The position numbers were made by a program, and so were the translations under genes. This document shows positions 51,650 to 60,606 of a stretch of 64,000 bases of DNA, piece by piece. Every line of letters begins with the position of its first letter. The stretch's first letter is position 1. Origin of the DNA: Tepidibacter hydrothermalis (GTDB lineage Bacteria > Bacillota > Clostridia > Peptostreptococcales > Peptostreptococcaceae); NCBI RefSeq assembly GCF_029542625.1, contig NZ_CP120733.1, forward strand, positions 1,550,001 through 1,614,000, written 5' to 3'. Below the pieces are notes generated by a model that was not told where the DNA came from, ran no database searches, and saw only the letters and a list, made by a program, of their open reading frames with translations.

Positions 51650-54141
51650 TGCTTAAAGAATATATTGTTGATTTAGAGGAACAGGGTATTCAGTTGTGGG
51701 AAGAAAATGGAAATATTCGATATAAAGCACCAAAAGGTACTATGAAACATGGAATTAAAGAAAAATTAGTTAAGCATAAAGATATTATTATAAATTACCT
51801 TAGTAGTGGAGAAAAGAGTATTACTGAAAAAATAAGTGAATATATTGTAAAAAATAATGATTATATTGAGGATACATCGTTGGTTGATTGGATTACTTGT
51901 GCCAATGAAGTGGCTACTTTAGATATATTTAAAACATTTTATGAAAATGGGATATTTTTAGATGATAACAAGATAACTATAGAAGAGATTATTAGGAAAT
52001 TGGATATTGATGAAGGATATATTAATTTTACAAAGAAATGGTTGGAAGTACTTAAAACTAACAAAATTATTTGTAAGGAAAATGATCAATACTTTTTAAT
52101 AGACAGTACTATTATTGAAAATATTTCAAAAGATTATTGGAGTGTATTTGAACAAAAAGAATTACAAGTAAACTATGGAAAAGATTTTTTTGATTACTTG
52201 AAAAAATGTAGTGAAAACTTATTGCCAATATTACAACAAAAAGTACAAACAGTGGAATTACTTTTTCCACAAGGAAGCTCTAAAACAGCTATAGGAACAT
52301 ATCAACAAAATAAAGTAAGCAAAATTTTTAATGAAATGACAAGCTTAGCTGTTAAAGAATTTGTTGAGATGAAATCAAAGAACAATGAAAAGGTTAATAT
52401 ATTAGAAATTGGTGCTGGTGTAGGAGGTACAAGCTCTGTAGTTATAGAAGGGCTTAAGGGGTTAGACTTTTCTTATTGTTTTACGGATATATCTAATTAT
52501 TTTCTAAATGAAGCAAAAGAAAGATATCAAAACCCAGCTATTGAATACAAAATATTTGATATTAATAAACCTTTTCATGACCAAGGCTTTACAGAAGGAT
52601 CTTATGATATTATAATTTGCGCTAATATGCTGCACAATGCAAAAAATGGAGATAAGGCTCTAAATATCATCAATCGTCTTATTAAAGATGGTGGAATGTT
52701 TATTATTATTGATGAGGCAAAAGAGCCAGAATTCTTATTAACCTCTATAGAACTAAATGATGCATTAAATGATTTTAATGATTGTAGAACTGATAATAAC
52801 GGAATATTTTTTGATTACAATCAGTGGTTAACTATGCTATCTAATGCAGACACAAACATATGGGTAGATTTCCCAAGTGAAAATAAAGCGTTGAGTAAAA
52901 TGGGTCAGAAAATGTTTATTGGAAATTTTAATAAAAGTTATTTACAAAAGCAGCCTTCGTCTAACACGACTCAGCGTTTAAAAGAAATCTGGAAAGAGCT
53001 ATTAAAGTTAGACAATATAGATCTAGAAGATAATTTTTTTGAGGTTGGTGGAGATTCATTAGTAATCACACAACTTATTTCTAAGCTTTGGAAAGAATAT
53101 CCTCAAACTAAGACATGGGATTGGGGGATGTTTGCAGATGTTATAGTCAAAAACCCTACTATAAAAAAAGTAAGTGCCAAAATTAATGAACTTTATTCGA
53201 ATGATGAAGTTTTGGAAAATAAAATATCTGAAATTATAAATTTGACAAATAACACACAGAAACAAAGAAAAAAAGCTATATTTTTCCATGATGGTACAGG
53301 CAGTATAAATCTGCATAAAGGCTTAGTTGAAAATATAAATAAATATCATCAAGAGGATTATGAGGTATTTGGATTAAATTTAAACACAAAATTTATTGAA
53401 AAGTCTAATGATTTTTTCAAAGAGTTAGCTAATCATTATGCAAATTTATTAATCGATGAGTTTGGTGGATCAAAGTTTGAATTAATTGGACATTGTGTTG
53501 GTGGTAATATAGCACTTGAAACTGCTAGTAATTTGAAAAAAAGAGGAGAAAAAGTAGACAAACTAATACTTATTAGTTCTTATCTTAATAAGAAAAGAAT
53601 TCTTGAAGAACTAGATGATAATATGGTAGAAGACTTTTGTAAATCTGATTTTCTTATGAGTATTATTTTCACTGAACTAACTGGTGAGAGCTTGGTGAAA
53701 AAAAGTGGAGTAGAAATAGATTCAAAAGGTATTTTAAAAGCAATTCGATATATTAAAGAAAAAAATAATGGTCAGTTTTGTGAGCAACTTATTTCTAATG
53801 TAAAAAAGGAGTGTGAAGACTTTTATCAGCTTTATAAGACTTATGAAAACAGTAATATAAAAGAAGGTAAAAGAAAAACGATATATCAAAGCTTTTTAGA
53901 GCACTTTAGATCTGCTTCTAGCTATGTTCCAAGTGTTTATGATGGAGAAGTTTGTATTTTAAAGTGTAGTGAAAAAACAGATAATTTCTTTATTGAAGAA
54001 GATGATTATTTCTGTGATGATTTACATTTATGGAGTAAATATTTAGTAGGTGATGTTCAATTTTACAATATAAAAGGAAATCACATAAATTGTGTTGAAG
54101 ATAAAAATTGCAAAGCAGTGTCAAAAATACTATGGAGTTGA
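51649..54141 (+). CDS. NRPS 2: docking-MT-PCP-TE
   Basis: 830 residues. A TubC-type docking domain (1-50), a methyltransferase (about 65-430; NILEIGAGVGGTSSV SAM loop, DIIICANMLHN), a PCP (GGDSL near 467) and a thioesterase (about 540-830) follow in order. The TE nucleophile motif is GHCVGG, with Cys in place of Ser. There is no A domain, so its PCP must be loaded in trans by NRPS 1. The ATG overlaps the NRPS 1 stop by one base, so translation is coupled. Confidence 0.9.
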   Translation: MLKEYIVDLEEQGIQLWEENGNIRYKAPKGTMKHGIKEKLVKHKDIIINYLSSGEKSITEKISEYIVKNNDYIEDTSLVDWITCANEVATLDIFKTFYENGIFLDDNKITIEEIIRKLDIDEGYINFTKKWLEVLKTNKIICKENDQYFLIDSTIIENISKDYWSVFEQKELQVNYGKDFFDYLKKCSENLLPILQQKVQTVELLFPQGSSKTAIGTYQQNKVSKIFNEMTSLAVKEFVEMKSKNNEKVNILEIGAGVGGTSSVVIEGLKGLDFSYCFTDISNYFLNEAKERYQNPAIEYKIFDINKPFHDQGFTEGSYDIIICANMLHNAKNGDKALNIINRLIKDGGMFIIIDEAKEPEFLLTSIELNDALNDFNDCRTDNNGIFFDYNQWLTMLSNADTNIWVDFPSENKALSKMGQKMFIGNFNKSYLQKQPSSNTTQRLKEIWKELLKLDNIDLEDNFFEVGGDSLVITQLISKLWKEYPQTKTWDWGMFADVIVKNPTIKKVSAKINELYSNDEVLENKISEIINLTNNTQKQRKKAIFFHDGTGSINLHKGLVENINKYHQEDYEVFGLNLNTKFIEKSNDFFKELANHYANLLIDEFGGSKFELIGHCVGGNIALETASNLKKRGEKVDKLILISSYLNKKRILEELDDNMVEDFCKSDFLMSIIFTELTGESLVKKSGVEIDSKGILKAIRYIKEKNNGQFCEQLISNVKKECEDFYQLYKTYENSNIKEGKRKTIYQSFLEHFRSASSYVPSVYDGEVCILKCSEKTDNFFIEEDDYFCDDLHLWSKYLVGDVQFYNIKGNHINCVEDKNCKAVSKILWS

Positions 54142-54145
54142 TGAA

Positions 54146-55264
54146 ATGAACAAAAAAATAATTGGGGTTATAGGGGCAACTGGTATGTTAGGTCAACAGT
54201 TATTAAAGCTGTTAGGGACTGGTGAATATATTATAAAAGTAGCTCATAGAACCAAACATAAAAAAATTGCATCATCTTTTGTAGAGAAAGATTATATATT
54301 AAATATTAATTCAGAAGATGAGTTAGGAGTATTTATTAAAGAGTGTGATTTAATTGTAAATTGTACAGGACCTTCTTATTTGGTGCATGACAAAATATTG
54401 AAAAAGGCTCTTCAATATCATAAGGATTATATAGACCCATTTGGAGATGTTTATTTAATGAATTCTTTGTCTCAAGAACAGTTGAATACTTCTTCAAGAG
54501 TGGTTATTTCCTGTGGAGATTATCCTGGATTTACAGGTCTTATTCCATTTTGGATAAGAGATAGTTTTGTAGATGATATTGATTATATGGAATTAAATAT
54601 AGGATTCAATGAGATTATATCTTCTTCTGGAATATGTGATTTACTTTTAAGTAGTCACATGGGGTTTGGAAAAGCTAACTATTATTATGAACAAAATCAA
54701 CTTGTTTATAATGGTGGTATCATAAACAAGGTGTACGATAAGATGCTAGAAAGGGAAGTATATATTTCAGAATTCATAAATAATGAAATGGTAGAAGTAG
54801 CAAGAAAACTATCTATTCAAAGAATACATTTTGGCAACATATTTTTTAATTCAGATAATTTAGAGATGATGAGGCAAGGATATTTAAATTTAATGACAAC
54901 AGATAATGCAGAGAAGATAATACAAATATCTAATCATATTGCAGCAGATTTTAATAAAAGAGTAATTGATGAAATTAACAATATATATATAATTCGTGTA
55001 AAAGGCATAAAAAATAGGGAATCAATTGAAAAAGAACTTTATTTAAAGTCAAAAAAAAGTTCGAAGGTGTCAGCTTTTATGCTGAAAAGGTGCATTGATT
55101 CTTTATATGCAAAGAAGCTTGTACAAGGTATTTATAGACCTTTTGAAGTGTTAGATGCAAAAGAAACAATTACTAATATGATTGAAAAAAACATAATCTC
55201 TATTGTTCAGAATGGAGAAGAGATAAGTTCTTGTGAAGAAGATTGGGAGTTAGGGCTTATATGA
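54146..55264 (+). CDS. Saccharopine-dehydrogenase-like reductase
   Basis: 372 residues. GVIGATGMLGQQLLKLL is a Rossmann NAD(P) loop; LIVNCTGPSYLVHDKIL and DYIDPFGD are typical of the saccharopine dehydrogenase/trans-acting enoyl reductase group. In pyochelin and yersiniabactin a thiazolinyl imine reductase of another branch (PchG, Irp3) fills this slot, so a non-orthologous thiazoline reductase is the likely role (inference). ATG 54146 follows GGAG 8 bases upstream. It is the last biosynthetic gene before the IS. Confidence 0.82.
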   Translation: MNKKIIGVIGATGMLGQQLLKLLGTGEYIIKVAHRTKHKKIASSFVEKDYILNINSEDELGVFIKECDLIVNCTGPSYLVHDKILKKALQYHKDYIDPFGDVYLMNSLSQEQLNTSSRVVISCGDYPGFTGLIPFWIRDSFVDDIDYMELNIGFNEIISSSGICDLLLSSHMGFGKANYYYEQNQLVYNGGIINKVYDKMLEREVYISEFINNEMVEVARKLSIQRIHFGNIFFNSDNLEMMRQGYLNLMTTDNAEKIIQISNHIAADFNKRVIDEINNIYIIRVKGIKNRESIEKELYLKSKKSSKVSAFMLKRCIDSLYAKKLVQGIYRPFEVLDAKETITNMIEKNIISIVQNGEEISSCEEDWELGLI

Positions 55265-55326
55265 TATAAGAAATATTGTGTATTATAGTTATATTTTTGA
55301 AAACATTTATAAAAAAGAGGTAAAGA

Positions 55327-55329
55327 CAT
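55327..55329. repeat. Target duplication, left copy (CAT)
   Basis: CAT directly abuts the left end of the IS; the same CAT follows the right end at 56797-56799. Three bases is the usual IS3-family target duplication. Confidence 0.8.
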
Positions 55330-56796
55330 TAAAATGGACCCTTTGTCAAGGACATTATAAAAAAAGGGTTAAGCTGCATTCAAAAGATGATTTCTAAATT
55401 GTTTAGGAGTCATCTTTTTTAATCCCCATTGACATCTATAATTATTATAGTAATCCATGTAATTATCAACTTTATTAATTACTTCTTCAAGTGTAGAACA
55501 TGTTTTGAAATCTACTTCATCCTTCATATGACCAAAGAAGGATTCTTGAGGTGCATTATCCCAGCAGTTACCACGTCTAGACATGGATTGTCCTAGATTA
55601 TGGCTTTTTAGTAATTTTTGGAATTTAGGGCTTGTATAGTGGACCCCTTGGTCAGAATGGATAAAAGCTTCATCATGTAAATCAGCTTTATGTGTATTAA
55701 CTAATTTTTTAATTGTAATTGTAGCTATATCTAAAGTAATTCGATCAGATACATGATATGCTAGAATATCGTTACTAGAGCTATCTTTGATAGCTGATAA
55801 ATATGCCATTTTATTTATCCCGTAAGGGATGTATGTGATATCAGTAAGTAGCACCTTGCCAGGAATACCCTGTTTGAAATTTCTCTGTAGCAGATTAGGT
55901 ACTACTCTATGTTCTTTTGTCGCTTTGGCTATTCTTCTATACGGATTGGCTTTTCTTATAGGACATACTATACTGTATTTTCGCATAATCCTTTGGATTT
56001 TTTTTCTACTGTATATAATACCAAACTCATTTTCTAGTGTCATTTTAATTGATCTAGAACCTTTCTTATAACCTCTATAATTATAAGCCTTTAATATAAT
56101 ATCTCTAGCTTTTAAATCTTCATTCTCCCTTATAGTTCTAGAAGGTGCTGTCTTTAAATAATGATAATAACCTGAACGTGAAACCCCTAAAATTGAGCAG
56201 CAATAAGAAACTGTGCCTGAATAATCTTTTTTAGACACAGTCTTTAAAATTAACTCATATACTTCATTATTTGTTAGATTTACGCAGTTGTTTACCAGCC
56301 TCCTTTCTGTCACGTCGAGCTTTTTTAGCAATTCTAATTGTTCCTCAAGCAGTTTTATTTTAGCTTCTTGTTTGCTAATAATATCGTCCTTTGAAACTGG
56401 AGCATTACTTGGTCTGCCTGAATTCACTCTTCTAGTATCACTTAATCCTATAATTCCATCTTTCTTGTACGCTTTTATCCATCTGGCTGCCGCCTGTTCA
56501 TAGCGCTTGACACCAAGTATTTCAACGTCAAATCCAGCATCAATGAAAATAGTTCGTGGTGTGCTTCCTCTTAAATACTCCTCAATAAACATTATTTTAA
56601 ACTCGTCAGAGTATGTTATTGACTTCTCGCTAACGCGCTTTACATAAGGGTTCTTATTTAATCTTTCAATATTGTCTTTTGAAAATGTAATTTTACTCAT
56701 ACTAAAGGCCTCCATATTCAATGATAATTATACACAAAAAAGTACCTATAAACTAGACACTCTTTTTTATGTGTCCAATCTATAGGTACCATTTTA
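55330..56796. mobile_element. IS3-family insertion sequence, 1,467 bp
   Basis: Imperfect inverted ends start TAAAATGG (55330-) and, on the other strand, TAAAATGG (56796 back to 56789), continuing with shared CCT and GGACA blocks over about 28 bases. A 3-bp CAT duplication flanks it. It contains one transposase gene on the minus strand. The insertion point falls in the start codon of the AraC gene. The intact transposase and perfect duplication suggest a fairly recent insertion. Confidence 0.88.
55369..56700 (-). CDS. IS3-family transposase (single reading frame)
   Basis: 443 residues. An N-terminal helix-turn-helix part (MFIEEYLRGSTPRTIFIDAGF, ARWIKAYKKDGIIGL) and a coiled segment are followed by the DDE integrase core: LTDITYIP (D), HSDQGVHYTS (D), SRRGNCWDNAPQESFFGHMK (E). 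Both parts are in one frame, so no programmed frameshift is needed. The start at 56698-56700 has GGAGG upstream. It looks intact. Confidence 0.93.
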   Translation of the reverse strand: MSKITFSKDNIERLNKNPYVKRVSEKSITYSDEFKIMFIEEYLRGSTPRTIFIDAGFDVEILGVKRYEQAAARWIKAYKKDGIIGLSDTRRVNSGRPSNAPVSKDDIISKQEAKIKLLEEQLELLKKLDVTERRLVNNCVNLTNNEVYELILKTVSKKDYSGTVSYCCSILGVSRSGYYHYLKTAPSRTIRENEDLKARDIILKAYNYRGYKKGSRSIKMTLENEFGIIYSRKKIQRIMRKYSIVCPIRKANPYRRIAKATKEHRVVPNLLQRNFKQGIPGKVLLTDITYIPYGINKMAYLSAIKDSSSNDILAYHVSDRITLDIATITIKKLVNTHKADLHDEAFIHSDQGVHYTSPKFQKLLKSHNLGQSMSRRGNCWDNAPQESFFGHMKDEVDFKTCSTLEEVINKVDNYMDYYNNYRCQWGLKKMTPKQFRNHLLNAA

Positions 56797-56799
56797 CAT
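56797..56799. repeat. Target duplication, right copy (CAT)
   Basis: It follows the right end of the IS and supplies the first two bases of the AraC start codon (CATG). Confidence 0.8.
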
Positions 56800-57757
56800 G
56801 TTACAGAAATTATACGGAGAAACCATTAAAATAGTTAAAAGTAATAAGTATAAAATAGTATATGAAATACAGAATGAAAGTGGAAATGGGGAAATTACCG
56901 TTTATAATTTATTTGAAGGAGTTCAAGTAATTTATAATGATCTGCACTTTGAATACTGTGAAGAAAGAAATCCTATTCTACCGAAGGTTATAGAGATTAA
57001 CCATTGTAGAGTTGGAAGATGTGAATGTGAATTTGAGAAAAATAGATGTGAGTATATGTCAGAAGGGGATTTAGCTATTCATTCTTTAAAAAATAAAAAA
57101 TCAACAGTATCCTTTTTTCCACTTAAGCATTATCATGGTATAACGATTTTATTAGATTTTAATAAAATTACAGAGTTTGAGCTATTTGATAACTTTGGTG
57201 TAGATGCTTGGAAAGTATATGAAAAAATTATAAACAATAATTTGTGTATTATCATAAGAAGTAATGAAGTCCTAGAGCATATTTTTTATGAATTTTACTA
57301 TGGGGATGAAACTTTAAAGTTTTATTATTTAAGAATTAAAGTAATGGAGCTTCTTTTGTATCTAACAAAAGAAGCCTACATATTCCAGGAAGAAAAAAGA
57401 ATGTATTTAACAAAGTATCAAGTGGAGAAGACAAAGCAAATTAAAGATTTTATTACAACAGATATTACAAAGCATTATACTCTTGAAGAGATTTCTAGTG
57501 AATTTAAAATATCTCAAACAATGATGAAGAAATGGTTTAAAGCAGTTTATGGAATGGGAATTTATAGTTATTTGAAAACCTATAGGCTTCAGCAAGCAAC
57601 AATTTATTTAAAAGAGAGTGAAAAATCAATTGCTGAGATTGCTAATTTAATTGGTTATTCCAATCCAGCAAAATTGTCTACAGCATTTAAGCAAATCTAT
57701 GGTTGTTCTCCAAGGGAGTATAAAAAAGTGTCTGAATGGATAGATTCTGTCTATTGA
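56798..57757 (+). CDS. AraC family regulator of the siderophore locus
   Basis: 319 residues. The N-terminal about 200 residues are an effector domain with a Cys-containing patch (CRVGRCECEFEKNRC), possibly metal- or siderophore-sensing. The C-terminal 100 residues are the AraC double helix-turn-helix (YTLEEISSEFKISQTMMKKWFKAVYG, KSIAEIANLIGYSNPAKLSTAFKQIYGCSPREYK). It is analogous to YbtA/PchR. The IS ends one base before its ATG, so the natural AAAGAGGTAAAGAC leader is now 1.47 kb away. Translation may be poor, or may depend on a sequence in the IS end. Confidence 0.88.
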   Translation: MLQKLYGETIKIVKSNKYKIVYEIQNESGNGEITVYNLFEGVQVIYNDLHFEYCEERNPILPKVIEINHCRVGRCECEFEKNRCEYMSEGDLAIHSLKNKKSTVSFFPLKHYHGITILLDFNKITEFELFDNFGVDAWKVYEKIINNNLCIIIRSNEVLEHIFYEFYYGDETLKFYYLRIKVMELLLYLTKEAYIFQEEKRMYLTKYQVEKTKQIKDFITTDITKHYTLEEISSEFKISQTMMKKWFKAVYGMGIYSYLKTYRLQQATIYLKESEKSIAEIANLIGYSNPAKLSTAFKQIYGCSPREYKKVSEWIDSVY

Positions 57758-57843
57758 GAGTGGATATCAAATGAAACGTATGTTAATATTTGTAAGGTGG
57801 TATTAATAAAACGTATTTGAATTTATATTATTAGGAGGTTTGT

Positions 57844-58443
57844 ATGGAAACAAAAAGTAAAAGGTTAACGGTAAAAGATTTTGCGACCGTTGGGATATTT
57901 TGTGCCATTATGATTGTGGTATTTATTGCTTTTTCTATGGTGACTGGAGCATCCTTATTTTTTAACATGGTATTGAATGCAGTATTTACAGCGCTTATTT
58001 TAGCACCATTTTTTGTGTACATGTCAATGAAGGTTGGCAAACCAGGGATTGCATTTATCTATAATGCTATTCAAGCGATTATGGCAACCTTGTTTATGGG
58101 ACCATTTATGATTCCATGGTTTTTAGGAGGAGGGATTTTGTCAGAATTAGTAATGCTTGGAGATAATAGTTATAGAGATATTAAAAGAATAGCCATGGCA
58201 TGGACAATTACTTCTTTAACACGAGCAATGCATGGAATGAGTGAAATATGGTTCTTTAAAGATGCTTTTATCAAAAGTGGTGTTAGTCCAGAGCAAGTTG
58301 CTATTCAAACTCAATATTATACTTCCCCAAAATGGGTATTAATTAGTTGCGGATTGACAATAGTCGCTGCAATTATAGGTTGTCGCCTTGGAAATAAAAT
58401 GATAGAAAAACATTTTAGAAAAATTGGAGTAATCAATAAATAG
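57844..58443 (+). CDS. ECF transporter S component (Trep_Strep-like)
   Basis: 199 residues, five or six membrane helices (FATVGIFCAIMIVVFIAFSMVTG, VFTALILAPFFVYMSMKVGK, GPFMIPWFLGGGILSELVML). It resembles the MptD/Trep_Strep group of S components. TTAGGAGG precedes the ATG. It is followed by its own EcfT and fused EcfA, so this is a dedicated (group I) ECF transporter inside a siderophore locus. The substrate is probably siderophore-related but is not known. Confidence 0.82.
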   Translation: METKSKRLTVKDFATVGIFCAIMIVVFIAFSMVTGASLFFNMVLNAVFTALILAPFFVYMSMKVGKPGIAFIYNAIQAIMATLFMGPFMIPWFLGGGILSELVMLGDNSYRDIKRIAMAWTITSLTRAMHGMSEIWFFKDAFIKSGVSPEQVAIQTQYYTSPKWVLISCGLTIVAAIIGCRLGNKMIEKHFRKIGVINK

Positions 58444-58447
58444 AATA

Positions 58448-59125
58448 ATGAAAGCGATAACGTTTGATTTTAGAGCAAAACTCATCGTGCTGATGTTAAA
58501 TATATCCCTTGTTTCTGCAATTACAAGGGATACATTATTTTATTTCCTAATTTTCGTTTTATCAGTCTATTTATTATTCCAAGGGATGACAAAGCAGATG
58601 CTGAAGTGTTTAAGTGTTTGTCTAGTAGCTATTTTGTTAAGAAAAATTTCTAACGGTAATGGGTTTACAGTTTTTATACCAGATATGTTCTTATTTATTA
58701 TTACAAGGACAATGGCAACTCTTATGTCCACAATGCCAATTGTTGGTATGCCACCTGGTGAAATTGTTGCTGTTTTTAAGAAAATGCGTGCACCACAGTT
58801 TATTTCTTTACCTTTTATTTTTATGATGCGCTTTTTTCCAACAATTAGAGGAGAATTTAGAGAAGTTTTCATTTCAATGAGACTCAGAAATCTTATCTCA
58901 TTGAAAAATCCAATTAAAACACTGGAATACACGTTTGTACCAGTCATGGTTCGTTCAACAAGAATAGCGGAAGAATTAGCAGCAGCTTCTGAAACAAGAG
59001 GGATATCAAATCCGAAAGGACATACTTCAAGGCGAAAAATAGAATTTCTAATAAAAGATTATTTTCTTATTGGGGTTTCATTTTTTGTGACTGTTGCATT
59101 ATTAATTTTAGAAAAGAGATGTTAA
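58448..59125 (+). CDS. ECF transporter T component
   Basis: 225 residues of the CbiQ/EcfT family with several membrane helices and the coupling-helix signatures MRFFPTIRGEFREV and ASETRGISNPKGHTSRR (Ala-Arg-Gly type). It links the S component to the ATPase. It starts 4 bases after the S component stop. Confidence 0.87.
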   Translation: MKAITFDFRAKLIVLMLNISLVSAITRDTLFYFLIFVLSVYLLFQGMTKQMLKCLSVCLVAILLRKISNGNGFTVFIPDMFLFIITRTMATLMSTMPIVGMPPGEIVAVFKKMRAPQFISLPFIFMMRFFPTIRGEFREVFISMRLRNLISLKNPIKTLEYTFVPVMVRSTRIAEELAAASETRGISNPKGHTSRRKIEFLIKDYFLIGVSFFVTVALLILEKRC

Positions 59126-59127
59126 AG

Positions 59128-60606
59128 ATGATTACATTAAAAGATGTTACTTATTTTTATCCAAATCATTCAGTCCCTTCTATAAAAAATATTAATTTAA
59201 AGATTCAAAAGGGTGAATTTATTGTATTAACAGGGAAAAGTGGTTGTGGTAAAACAACGATTACAAGAGTTATAAATGGGTTGGCAACTAAGTTTTATGA
59301 AGGGCGTTTAGAAGGAATTGTTAAAATTGATGGACAAAATGTTAAGGAAATGCCATTATGGGATCTTGGAAAAAACATAGGATCTATTTTTCAAGACCCT
59401 AAGAGTCAGTTCTTTGCAAGCTTAGTTGAAGATGAAGTTGCTTTTGGATGTGAAAATTATGGAATAAATGCAGATGAAATTGATCTTAAAGTTTTGAAAT
59501 CTTTACACAAGGTAAATGGTGACAAACTTATAGGTAAGGAGTTATTTAATCTATCCAGTGGCGAAAAACAAAAAGTCTCAATTGCGTCTATAAATGCATT
59601 AAATCCTGATATATATGTGTTTGATGAACCTTCCGCAAACTTAGATATGTACTCTGTAGAAAAATTAAAGAGTTTGCTTTGTGATTTAAAAAAACAGGGA
59701 AAAACAATACTTATTTCTGAACATCGATTGTATTATCTAAAAGATTTAGCAGATCGCTATTTATACTTTGAAAAAGGAATGCTAAAAGAAGAATGGAGCA
59801 AAGAAGAAATCGATAAAATTTCTAAAGATAAATGGCAAAAATTAGGTTTGCGTACATTAAGTTTTAAAAATTTTATTGCAGTTGAGAAGAATACAGTAGA
59901 TAAAGAACTCAATAATAGAATGTGGATTCAATTAAATAATCTTGAATTTAGATATAAGAATAACAGGATATTTGACAAGTTAAATTTGACTTTGTATGGT
60001 GGAGAAATAGTTGCTATTACTGGTGGAAATGGTATGGGTAAAACAACTTTAGCAAAAATTCTCTGTGGGATATTAAAAGAGCAAGGAGGAAAAGTTGAAT
60101 ATCTAGGGAAACCGCTAAGTCCTAGAAACAGGAAAAAGAAGTTATATTTCGTTTCACAAAACACGGAGTGCCAACTATTCGGAGAAAGTGTCAAAGAAGA
60201 ATTGATGTTGAATGATGTTAAAGTAAAGGCAGAAAAAGTTTTAGAAAATTATGGGCTATCAGGAATTTTAGATAGACATCCATCCACTCTATCTGGTGGT
60301 CAAAAACAAAGGCTTACGCTTGCAGTATCAGATGTAATAAATCGTGATGTATTAATATATGATGAACCTACGAGTGGTGTGGATGGCAAAAATATGTTTC
60401 TTATTTCATCAAGACTAAAAGAGTTGGCAAGCAAGGGAAAAATTATTTTAGTGATTACCCATGATTATGAGTTTATTGTAAAAACTTGTGAGAAGGTAGT
60501 TTTATTATCAGAGAATCAAAAAGTAACTTCGCTAAGAGTAAATGATCATCAAGAGGAGTTGCTAAGTATTATGAGTGGATACAAGGAGGACAATCAATAT
60601 GCGTAA
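59128..60606 (+). CDS. Fused ECF ATPase (EcfA1-EcfA2)
   Basis: 492 residues with two ABC ATPase domains. Domain 1: Walker A TGKSGCGKTT, signature LSSGEKQ, Walker B VFDEPSANLD. Domain 2: TGGNGMGKTT, LSGGQKQ, IYDEPTSGVDG. ATG 59128 is preferred because AAAGAG lies 10 bases upstream; ATG 59119 is too close to it. The fused form means both ATPases of the module come from one gene. Overlaps the next gene by 8 bases. Confidence 0.92.
   Translation: MITLKDVTYFYPNHSVPSIKNINLKIQKGEFIVLTGKSGCGKTTITRVINGLATKFYEGRLEGIVKIDGQNVKEMPLWDLGKNIGSIFQDPKSQFFASLVEDEVAFGCENYGINADEIDLKVLKSLHKVNGDKLIGKELFNLSSGEKQKVSIASINALNPDIYVFDEPSANLDMYSVEKLKSLLCDLKKQGKTILISEHRLYYLKDLADRYLYFEKGMLKEEWSKEEIDKISKDKWQKLGLRTLSFKNFIAVEKNTVDKELNNRMWIQLNNLEFRYKNNRIFDKLNLTLYGGEIVAITGGNGMGKTTLAKILCGILKEQGGKVEYLGKPLSPRNRKKKLYFVSQNTECQLFGESVKEELMLNDVKVKAEKVLENYGLSGILDRHPSTLSGGQKQRLTLAVSDVINRDVLIYDEPTSGVDGKNMFLISSRLKELASKGKIILVITHDYEFIVKTCEKVVLLSENQKVTSLRVNDHQEELLSIMSGYKEDNQYA

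Noticed and set aside
41336-55264. Full yersiniabactin pathway
   Set aside because: No ketosynthase, acyltransferase or ketoreductase domain is present, so the product cannot contain the polyketide part of yersiniabactin.
55369-56700. Two-frame (orfA/orfB) IS3 transposase with programmed frameshift
   Set aside because: The helix-turn-helix and DDE parts are continuous in one frame.
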